Of a stretch of 9,006 nucleotides of DNA, positions 1 through 5,257 are shown piece after piece. Every line of letters begins with the position of its first letter. Position 1 is the first letter of the stretch. The stretch is taken from assembly GCA_025352765.1 (NCBI GenBank), contig JANXSI010000683.1:1-9006 (forward strand), written 5' to 3'. Under the pieces are notes generated by a model. The model was given only the letters and a program-made list of their open reading frames with translations, was not told the origin of the DNA and did no database searches. The position numbers and the translations under genes are program-made. The DNA comes from Devosia sp. Its GTDB lineage: Bacteria; Pseudomonadota; Alphaproteobacteria; Rhizobiales; Devosiaceae.

Positions 1-1292
1 GTGATCTCGAAATTGATGCGGAACGAGCGGTTGTCGAAGTTCACCGTGCCAACGCCGGCAATGCTGTCGTCGACCAGAATGACTTTCTGGTGCAGGAAGC
101 CGCGCTTGGGATAGCGGTAGACATCGATGCCGTGGCGGACCATGCGGCTGGCATAGGCGATGCTCGCCAGCCAGACGATGCGGTGATCGGGCTTTTCCGG
201 GATCAGGATGCGCACGTCGACGCCGCGCATCTGGGCTGCGAACAGCGCCGTCTCCATCGACACGTCCGGCACGAAATAGGGCGACACGATCCACAGACGT
301 TTCTGCGACTGACCAATGACGTCGTCGAAGGCGATGGCGCAGCTCTCGAGTTCGTCGGCGGGGCCGGTCGGCATGATCAGCACCGACTGGTCGCCGGCGA
401 TCTCGGTCGAGGTGGGCAGCCCTGTCAGCTCTTCGTCGGTCGCCCACTGCCAGTCCTCGCGGAAGCTGAGCTCGGCGGCCAGCACCGCGGGACCCTTCAG
501 CCGCACATGGGTATCGCGCCAGTGCCCAAACTTTTTCGAGCGCCCCATGTATTCGTCGCCGACGTTAAGCCCGCCGATCCAGGCTTCCTTGCCGTCGACG
601 ACCACCACCTTGCGGTGGTTGCGGTACTGGATGCGGGTCGGGCCCAGCATGCGCAGGAAGCGGTGCTGGTGGTTGAAGCCGCTGACCTTGATGCCAGCGT
701 CGCGCAGGCGCTGCTTGTAGGCGCTCGGCAGCCAGAAACAGCCGACGTCGTCGTAGAGCAGATAGACCGCGACCCCGGCCTGGGCGCGTTCGATCAGCGC
801 CTCGGCGAACTGCTTGCCCAGATCGTCGTCGTGGATGATGTAGAACTGGACCAGCAGCACCTTTTCGGCGCGCTTGATGCCTTCGAAGATCGACGCGAAA
901 GTCGCCTCGCCGTCGATCAGCAGTTCGACGTCGTTGCCGGTGAGAAACGGCAGCTGCGAGACCTTGGCGAGGACTGGCCATTCCTCGGTCGTCGGCTGAT
1001 CGAGGATCTTGGTCTTCGCCGCGCGGGCCTTGCGCAGCACGCGGCCGGAATGGGTTTGCACCGCCGCATAGTCGTCGAACAGTTTCAGCCCGAAAATCGC
1101 GTAGATCACCGTCACCGGAAAGGGCAGCGTCAACAGCGAGACGATCCAGGCGATCGAGCCCTGCGAGGTGCGCGAGTGGATGATCTCGGAATAAACGAAG
1201 CCAATGGCGAGGGTGAAGTTGGCGGCGTACAGCCAATAGACGATCCCCTGATTGGGGATCAGCTGGGTAAGCCAGGACTCGAGAGTCAGCAT
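1..1292 (-). CDS. cls: Cardiolipin synthase, PLD superfamily (C-terminus cut by window edge)
   Basis: Cardiolipin synthases of this family condense two phosphatidylglycerol molecules, or transfer a phosphatidyl group, to make cardiolipin at the inner membrane. Read leftward from ATG at 1292-1290, the frame stays open for 430 codons to the window edge. Two hydrophobic segments at about residues 16-34 and 46-67 match the N-terminal membrane anchor. Two phospholipase D HKD motifs follow: H226-x-K228-x4-D233, inside NHRKVVVVDG, and H401-x-K403-x4-D408, inside HQKVILVDD. The last residues visible, VNFDNRSFRINFEI, are typical of the stretch after the second HKD motif. Family members are usually about 470-480 residues, so roughly 40-50 C-terminal residues should lie outside the window. 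The start codon shares its A with the cysK stop (TGATG), which suggests translational coupling to cysK. Family assignment is secure; the exact lipid substrate preference is not visible. Confidence 0.95.
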   Translation of the reverse strand, partial: MLTLESWLTQLIPNQGIVYWLYAANFTLAIGFVYSEIIHSRTSQGSIAWIVSLLTLPFPVTVIYAIFGLKLFDDYAAVQTHSGRVLRKARAAKTKILDQPTTEEWPVLAKVSQLPFLTGNDVELLIDGEATFASIFEGIKRAEKVLLVQFYIIHDDDLGKQFAEALIERAQAGVAVYLLYDDVGCFWLPSAYKQRLRDAGIKVSGFNHQHRFLRMLGPTRIQYRNHRKVVVVDGKEAWIGGLNVGDEYMGRSKKFGHWRDTHVRLKGPAVLAAELSFREDWQWATDEELTGLPTSTEIAGDQSVLIMPTGPADELESCAIAFDDVIGQSQKRLWIVSPYFVPDVSMETALFAAQMRGVDVRILIPEKPDHRIVWLASIAYASRMVRHGIDVYRYPKRGFLHQKVILVDDSIAGVGTVNFDNRSFRINFEI

Positions 1293-2341
1293 CAGGCGGG
1301 ATCGGCTTCCAGGACGGAGCGCCAGTCTACAGTCTGTGACGTCTGAAGCCAATGCGGCACGGGCAATCCCTTCGCGCTCAGGAACTGGGGGCTGAACAGC
1401 TTGCTCTGGTAACGGTTCCCGTAGTCACAAAGAATCGTGACGATGGTCTTGCCGGGGCCGAGATCGCGCGCCAGCCGCACCGCGCCCGCGACGTTGATGC
1501 CGGACGATCCGCCAAGACAAAGGCCCTCATGCTCGAGCAGGTCGAAGACGTAGGGCAGGGCCTCGCTGTCGGGGATCTGGTAGGCCCGGTCGACCTCGAC
1601 GCCTTCGAGATTGGCGGTGATGCGGCCCTGGCCGATGCCTTCGGTGATCGAACTGCCCTCCGACTTCAGTTCGCCATGCGCATAATAGTTGTAGAGCGCG
1701 GCGCCCTCGGGATCGGCGATGCCGATCTGGATGTCCTTGTTGCGCGCCTTGAGCGCCATCGACACGCCGCCCAGCGTGCCGCCAGAGCCGACGGCGCAGA
1801 TGAAGCCGTCAACCTTCCCGCCGGTCTGCTCCCAGATCTCGGGACCCGTGGTCTCGATGTGGGCCCGCCGGTTGGCGACGTTGTCGAACTGATTGGCCCA
1901 GAAGGCACCGCCCGGCAGTTCCGCCGCGAGCTTCTGCGCCAGCCGGCCGGAGAGTTTTACGTAGTTGTTGGGGTTCTTGTAGGGCTTGGCGGGGACTTCG
2001 ATGAGCTCGGCGCCATAGAGGCGGAGCGCGTCCTTCTTTTCCTGGCTCTGGGTCTCGGGAATGACGATGACGGTCTTGAAGCCCATCGCGTCGGCGACCA
2101 TCGCAAGCCCGATGCCGGTGTTGCCCGCCGTCCCCTCGACGATGGTGCCGCCGGGCTTCAGCAGGCCCTTTTCCACTGCATCGCGGACGATGAACAAAGC
2201 CGCGCGGTCCTTCACCGACTGACCCGGATTGAGGAACTCGGCCTTGCCCCAGATGTCGCATCCCGTGGCGTCGGAGACGCGGTTGAGCCGGATCAGTGGC
2301 GTGTTGCCGATGGCGGAAAGGACGTCGGGGTGCTTGGTCAT
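1292..2341 (-). CDS. cysK: Cysteine synthase A (O-acetylserine sulfhydrylase)
   Basis: This PLP enzyme makes L-cysteine from O-acetylserine and sulfide in the cytoplasm, the last step of sulfate assimilation. The 349-residue protein has the fold-type II signatures. The PLP lysine is K44 in NPGQSVKDR. The substrate loop is TAGNT (71-75), the PLP phosphate loop is GSGGT (185-189), and GGSSG (277-281) should carry the serine facing the pyridine nitrogen. The sequence resembles the longer cysteine synthase A of rhizobia, with ETQSQEKKDALRL and ILCDYGNRYQSKLF. I chose ATG at 2341 because family homology begins at MTKHPDVLSAIGNTPLIRL. An in-frame ATG at 2401 would add 20 unrelated residues. No strong Shine-Dalgarno precedes 2341. 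The TGA stop overlaps the cls start by one base. A cystathionine beta-synthase-like role is less likely, since no regulatory domain is present. Confidence 0.95.
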   Translation of the reverse strand: MTKHPDVLSAIGNTPLIRLNRVSDATGCDIWGKAEFLNPGQSVKDRAALFIVRDAVEKGLLKPGGTIVEGTAGNTGIGLAMVADAMGFKTVIVIPETQSQEKKDALRLYGAELIEVPAKPYKNPNNYVKLSGRLAQKLAAELPGGAFWANQFDNVANRRAHIETTGPEIWEQTGGKVDGFICAVGSGGTLGGVSMALKARNKDIQIGIADPEGAALYNYYAHGELKSEGSSITEGIGQGRITANLEGVEVDRAYQIPDSEALPYVFDLLEHEGLCLGGSSGINVAGAVRLARDLGPGKTIVTILCDYGNRYQSKLFSPQFLSAKGLPVPHWLQTSQTVDWRSVLEADPA

Positions 2342-2578
2342 AGGCAAAGGGTCCAATTTTGGCGCGATCCTAAGGAGCGCGGGAGCACCGAACAAGCGCA
2401 CAAACCCCGAAACGGTAAGGCATTTTAGCCCTCGTACCTGGACGGGAATGAACGGCTCATGCGGGGCCCTTTGCCGGAACGCACGCCCTCGGCGCGCGAC
2501 CGCTTGTGCATGGACGGGGAGGGTTCCGCCCCCCTAAGGTCGGCCACCTGATTCACTACCCTCGCCTGGAGCCTCGCG
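2342..2578. promoter_or_regulatory. Divergent intergenic region between cysK and the steroid-reductase-like gene
   Basis: This 237-base gap must hold the promoters for the leftward cysK-cls unit and for the rightward membrane reductase gene. I see no tRNA, no long repeat and no conserved small ORF. GGAG at about 2568-2571 is a plausible ribosome binding site for the gene starting at 2579. That the promoters lie here is inferred from the divergent gene arrangement. Confidence 0.5.
2367..2395 (-). promoter_or_regulatory. Possible sigma-70-like promoter for cysK-cls
   Basis: On the minus strand a TTGTTC box (2395-2390) and a TAGGAT box (2372-2367) are separated by exactly 17 bases. Transcription would start near 2360 and leave a leader of about 20 bases before the cysK ATG. 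The boxes match consensus at only 3/6 and 4/6 positions, so this is a weak prediction that rests mainly on spacing and location. Confidence 0.25.
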
Positions 2579-3331
2579 ATGAGCGCCCTCAACATCGTCG
2601 CGATCGGATGGACGCTCCTCGCCCTCGCGGTGTTTCCGACGCAGTTTTTCGTCACGGCCCCCTACGGCCGGCATACCCGCACCGACTGGGGGCCATTGAT
2701 CTCCAACCGTCTGGGCTGGTGCCTGATGGAACTGGTATCGCTAGTGGTGTTTGGCGGGCTCTTCCTCGCCGGCCCCGCCCCCAAGACGGCACCGATGTGG
2801 GTGTTCTTCGCGTTGTGGACAGCGCACTACATCAACCGCAGCCTGATTTTTCCCTGGCGCACCCATACCAAGGGCAAGACCATGCCGCTCGCCATCGTCG
2901 GCAGCGCGGCTGGCTTCAACATCGTCAACGGCACGCTGAACGGGCTCTATCTCGGCTGGTCCAGCGAGACCTATCCGGCGGCCTGGCTCACCGACCCGCG
3001 GTTCATCGTCGGGCTCGTGGTGTTCGCTGCCGGCGCCGCCATCAACAGCTGGGCCGACAACCGCCTGATCGGCCTCCGCTCGGGCGGACGACAGGGGTAC
3101 TCGATCCCGCGCGGCGGCCTGTTCGAGCGGGTTTCGTGCCCCAATCTGATGGGCGAGATCGTGCAATGGTCGGGCTTTGCGCTGATGTGCTGGAACCTGC
3201 CGGCGTTGAGCTTTGCGGTGTGGACCGCCGCCAATCTCATTCCGCGCGCCGTCAGCCATCACGCTTGGTATCGCCGGACTTTCGCGGACTATCCGGCAAA
3301 CCGCCGCGCGGTCATTCCGGGCGTCCTCTGA
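2579..3331 (+). CDS. Steroid 5-alpha-reductase (3-oxo-5-alpha-steroid 4-dehydrogenase) family membrane protein
   Basis: This 250-residue, strongly hydrophobic protein has several membrane-spanning stretches, at about 4-25, 46-65, 72-92, 103-126, 141-158 and 191-222. It matches the NADPH-dependent steroid 5-alpha-reductase family (Steroid_dh) along its whole length. The hallmark is YSIPRGGLFERVSCPN (174-189) followed by GEIVQWSGFAL, which lines up with GYKIPRGGLFEYVTAANYFGEI of human SRD5A1. YGRH (29-32), TDPRF (138-142), INSWAD (155-160) and the C-terminal HHAWYRRTFADYP also match. By recall alignment, E51 and Y84 correspond to human SRD5A2 E57 and Y91. M50 replaces the glutamine next to that glutamate (Q56), a possible sign of altered substrate choice. 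Bacterial substrates of this family are largely unknown; an enone reduction is the reasonable inference. ATG at 2579 has GGAG upstream. Another reading frame is open across the gene but lacks any family match. Confidence 0.88.
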   Translation: MSALNIVAIGWTLLALAVFPTQFFVTAPYGRHTRTDWGPLISNRLGWCLMELVSLVVFGGLFLAGPAPKTAPMWVFFALWTAHYINRSLIFPWRTHTKGKTMPLAIVGSAAGFNIVNGTLNGLYLGWSSETYPAAWLTDPRFIVGLVVFAAGAAINSWADNRLIGLRSGGRQGYSIPRGGLFERVSCPNLMGEIVQWSGFALMCWNLPALSFAVWTAANLIPRAVSHHAWYRRTFADYPANRRAVIPGVL

Positions 3332-3343
3332 TTTGACGCAAGG

Positions 3344-3367
3344 GTGCGGAGCCAATCGCGTCCGCAC
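3344..3367 (+). terminator. Hairpin after the steroid-reductase-like gene (possible weak terminator)
   Basis: GTGCGGA (3344-3350) and TCCGCAC (3361-3367) form a perfect 7-bp stem with a 10-base loop, starting 13 bases after the reductase stop. No T-run follows, so it may be a Rho-independent-like remnant, an mRNA 3' stabiliser or a chance structure. It lies in the 86-base gap before the next same-strand gene. Confidence 0.3.
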
Positions 3368-3417
3368 GTCGTTGCTGCGGGGGGCCGGCGACGCCCCGAC
3401 AGGTAAGGGATTTTGGG

Positions 3418-3909
3418 ATGCGCAGGATTATCTTGGTGGCTCTTCTGGCTCTGGTGTCGGCGACATCCGCCGGTGCGCAGGAATGGCAGTACGAGGACCA
3501 GGGCGTGCCGATCGCCTATTTCGACAACGGCGCTGCACAGTTCCAGTTTGCCTGCCGCGGCGGCGATCTCACGATGGGTTTTTGGGTCCGGGTCCCGCAC
3601 TCGCAGGTCGCCGGCGCAAAGTCGCTGAACATCGCGATCACTCCTGATCCTGCCAAGGGCGCGTCGCCGTCGGCTCTGGCCGGTGCCAGTTTCGCCCAGG
3701 ACATGCCGCTGATCCACAGCGACGGGACCTCGATGATCGTCCGCGGTCCGGTCGCGAGGAGCTGGGCACGGATCGCGCAGGGGGCGACGACCACCATCCG
3801 CGTCGCGTACATCCGCAAGCAGGGTAAGGTCGAAGTCTTCGACAGTAACGATTTTGGCGCCAGGGGCTCGTCGGCGGCGATCAGGAAGGTGCTCGATCGC
3901 TGCGGCTGA
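3418..3909 (+). CDS. Small secreted or periplasmic protein of unknown function
   Basis: I do not recognise this 163-residue protein. The N-terminus, MRRIILVALLALVSATSAGA followed by QE, is a clear Sec-type signal peptide: basic n-region, hydrophobic core at 4-15 and likely AxA-like cleavage after residue 20. The mature protein of about 143 residues should therefore be periplasmic or secreted. It has just two cysteines, C46 in QFACRGGD and C162 next to the C-terminus in LDRCG. They could form a disulfide joining the two ends of the domain. The mature part alternates polar and hydrophobic residues as in a beta-rich fold and shows no catalytic motif I can name. ATG at 3418 is supported by a purine-rich site, AAGGGA, about 10 bases upstream. 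It lies 86 bases after the membrane reductase gene on the same strand; co-transcription is possible but unproven. Confidence 0.8.
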   Translation: MRRIILVALLALVSATSAGAQEWQYEDQGVPIAYFDNGAAQFQFACRGGDLTMGFWVRVPHSQVAGAKSLNIAITPDPAKGASPSALAGASFAQDMPLIHSDGTSMIVRGPVARSWARIAQGATTTIRVAYIRKQGKVEVFDSNDFGARGSSAAIRKVLDRCG

Positions 3910-4047
3910 GGGGCAGGGCCCCCGGCCGGCGAGAGCAACCAACCGGCCACCCAGCCCGCAAGATGGGGATTTGACTGGGCGACCGGCCGGTCTGCAAAAC
4001 CAACCTCCCAACGCCCGATGGGTTCCAACGTGCGGCGATCGGGGAGA
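3910..4047. other. Convergent intergenic region with GC-rich hairpins
   Basis: The small secreted protein gene and the DUF2200 gene end facing each other here. GGGGC (3910-3914) and GCCCC (3918-3922) can form a tight 5-bp hairpin directly after the plus-strand stop. GGCCGG (3924-3929) can pair with CCGGCC (3943-3948) across 13 bases. A perfect 12-bp palindrome, GACCGGCCGGTC, occupies 3981-3992. The position suits bidirectional termination, but none of the structures has a T-run, so the terminator role is inference. Confidence 0.35.
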
Positions 4048-4404
4048 TCAGTGCCGCAGGATTTTCTCCATGGCCTTGCCCTTGGCCAGTTCGTCGACCA
4101 GTTTGTCGAGATAGCGGATCTCGCGCATGGTGGGCTCCTCGATATTCTCGACGCGAACCCCGCAGACGACACCTGTGATCAGCGCGCGGGCGGGATTGAG
4201 CTTCGGGGCCCGCGCGAAGAAATCCTCGAAGCTGGTGTTGTTTTCGAGTTCGGCGGCGAGCGTCGACGGGGTATGGCCGGTCAGCCACGAGATGACTTCG
4301 TCGACCTCCGCCCGGCTGCGCCCCTTGCGCTCGGCCTTGGCCACATAGAGCGGATAGACGCTCGCAACGCTGACCGAGTAGATGCGATGCTTGGTGCTGT
4401 TCAC
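4048..4404 (-). CDS. DUF2200 domain protein
   Basis: This 118-residue protein is, by recall, a full-length DUF2200 family member, a small cytosolic family of unknown function. Signature stretches are KHRIYSVSVASVYPLYVAKA (5-24), APKLNPARALITGVVCGVRV (66-85) and EEPTMREIRYLDKLVDELAK (89-108), followed by the usual GKxMEKILR end. It has no signal peptide or membrane segment. The start is GTG at 4404-4402, because homology begins immediately after it. A strong Shine-Dalgarno run, AAGGAAGG (4416-4409), sits at the right distance and supports this start. It lies 56 bases after the PPOX flavoprotein gene on the same strand, so the two may share a transcript. No catalytic role can be assigned. Confidence 0.93.
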   Translation of the reverse strand: MNSTKHRIYSVSVASVYPLYVAKAERKGRSRAEVDEVISWLTGHTPSTLAAELENNTSFEDFFARAPKLNPARALITGVVCGVRVENIEEPTMREIRYLDKLVDELAKGKAMEKILRH

Positions 4405-4442
4405 GCCGCCTTCCTTTGACCTGGGATGGTGGGGAGCGGGCC

Positions 4443-4455
4443 GGCTCGTCGAGCC
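4443..4455 (-). other. Small hairpin between the PPOX and DUF2200 genes
   Basis: GGCTC and GAGCC form a perfect 5-bp stem around a 3-base loop, just after the PPOX stop codon and before the DUF2200 ribosome binding site. It has no T-run. It could weaken readthrough or be accidental. Confidence 0.2.
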
Positions 4456-4460
4456 CCGAG

Positions 4461-5108
4461 TTAGTAGAGGGTCTTCTTGTACTCGACTTCGAGATCTTCA
4501 TCTATCTTGCGCATCGCGTCCGCATCTTCCGGCGCGCCGGTCGTCTGATCGAGGATGATCTTGGAAAGCGACGGCATGTCCCGGCGGTCCTGAAAGTGCT
4601 CCGGGTCCCACAAGTGGGAACGCCGGAAGGCCTTGGCGCAATGCAAGAAGACTTCGCTGACCCGAACCACGATCGCCAGCTTGGGGCGTCGATCGTTGAC
4701 TTGCATGGGCTCGAGGATCGCGGGGTCCGTCACGAGGCTCGCCCGTCCATTCACTCGCAGGGTGTCGTCGAACCCCGGAATGATGAACAGCAGGCCAACG
4801 CTGGGGTTGGCGACGATGTTGGCCAGGCTGTCGAGGCGGTTGTTGCCGGGGCGATCAGGGATCGCCAGCGTGTGTTGATCGAGGATTTGGACGAATCCCA
4901 CCGGGTCGCCGCGCGGACTGACGTCGGCCCTCCCATCCCGGTTCTGCGTGCCGATGCAGATGAAAGGCGAGCGCTGGATGAAGGCTTGCGCATACTTGTC
5001 GAGGAAGCCCTGGCTCTTGTGGATGGCGAGGGGCGTCTGTGCGTCGAAGAGACCTCGGAGAGCGTCCTCGCTCGTCACGACGAATTCCGGTTTGACCTCG
5101 TATGCCAT
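4461..5108 (-). CDS. Pyridoxamine 5'-phosphate oxidase-like FMN flavoprotein (DR_2398/MSMEG_1061-type)
   Basis: This 215-residue protein belongs to the PPOX split-barrel superfamily of FMN-binding proteins. It is most like the subgroup named after DR_2398 and MSMEG_1061, whose substrates are unknown. Characteristic stretches are FICIGTQNRDGRADVSPRGD (49-68), IPDRPGNNRLDSLANI (83-98), VGLLFIIPG (104-112), TLRVNGRA (116-123) and FLHCAKAFRRSHLW (154-167). The barrel strands near 49-123 should form the flavin site. Residues 1-40 look like the helical N-terminal extension usual in this subgroup. It is probably not the vitamin B6 enzyme PdxH, whose substrate-binding C-terminus is absent. ATG at 5108 has GGGG seven bases upstream. 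A cluster of inverted TGAGGTAC half-sites ends 17 bases before the start, so the gene is probably controlled by a dimeric regulator. It may be co-transcribed with the DUF2200 gene. Confidence 0.88.
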   Translation of the reverse strand: MAYEVKPEFVVTSEDALRGLFDAQTPLAIHKSQGFLDKYAQAFIQRSPFICIGTQNRDGRADVSPRGDPVGFVQILDQHTLAIPDRPGNNRLDSLANIVANPSVGLLFIIPGFDDTLRVNGRASLVTDPAILEPMQVNDRRPKLAIVVRVSEVFLHCAKAFRRSHLWDPEHFQDRRDMPSLSKIILDQTTGAPEDADAMRKIDEDLEVEYKKTLY

Positions 5109-5124
5109 TCGATTGCCCCAGGTT

Positions 5125-5153
5125 GTACCTCAGGCTCTGAGGTACGTGCCTCA
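5125..5153. promoter_or_regulatory. Probable operator: three TGAGGTAC half-sites upstream of the PPOX flavoprotein gene
   Basis: GTACCTCAG (5125-5133), a 3-base spacer GCT and CTGAGGTAC (5137-5145) form a perfect inverted repeat with 9-bp arms. The right arm is also the left half of a second, overlapping palindrome: TGAGGTAC (5138-5145) abuts GTGCCTCA (5146-5153), with 7 of 8 positions symmetric. The octamer thus occurs three times in 29 bases, in alternating orientation. The cluster lies 17-45 bases upstream of the PPOX start codon, where it would overlap the transcription start or promoter. This layout is typical of a repressor or redox/ligand-responsive regulator acting as dimers. Which family binds it (HxlR, MarR, TetR or other) cannot be read from the DNA, and no regulator gene is adjacent. 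A hairpin in the 5' leader is the alternative. Confidence 0.55.
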
Positions 5154-5222
5154 CAGTATGCTGGACACCAGCCCCGATCAAGGAGTCGACGCGTCGAGGG
5201 GAGGCGACCCAAGAATGGTGGG

Positions 5223-5245
5223 GCGGGGGCAGTCACCTCCCCCGC
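5223..5245 (-). terminator. Hairpin terminator candidate downstream of the photolyase gene
   Basis: On the minus strand a perfect 7-bp, almost all-GC stem (GCGGGGG/CCCCCGC, arms at 5245-5239 and 5229-5223) encloses a 9-base loop. It starts 12 bases after the phr stop codon. The following bases are only weakly T-rich (ATTCTT some 12 bases later), so it is not a textbook intrinsic terminator. Position and stem strength still favour a termination or 3'-end role. Confidence 0.45.
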
Positions 5246-5257
5246 GATCCTTCGTCT

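Noticed and set aside
90..1346. Long plus-strand open frame (418 codons) opposite cls.
   Set aside because: It is rich in D, H, R, V and G as expected for an antisense shadow of GC-rich coding DNA, matches no family, and overlaps a clear PLD-family gene with both HKD motifs.
2342..2401. Upstream extension of cysK from ATG at 2401 (adds 20 residues).
   Set aside because: The added residues have no counterpart in the family and the conserved N-terminus starts at the 2341 ATG.
1352..2428. Plus-strand open frame (358 codons) opposite cysK.
   Set aside because: It is an antisense shadow of a strongly conserved cysteine synthase gene, with no domain of its own.
2506..3336. 276-codon frame overlapping the steroid-reductase-like gene on the same strand.
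   Set aside because: It is R/P/H-rich, low-complexity translation. The alternative frame has clear membrane segments and family motifs along its whole length.
3289..4172. Overlapping minus-strand frames opposite the small secreted protein.
   Set aside because: Composition is typical of shadow frames (R, P, G rich). The plus-strand frame has a signal peptide and ribosome binding site.
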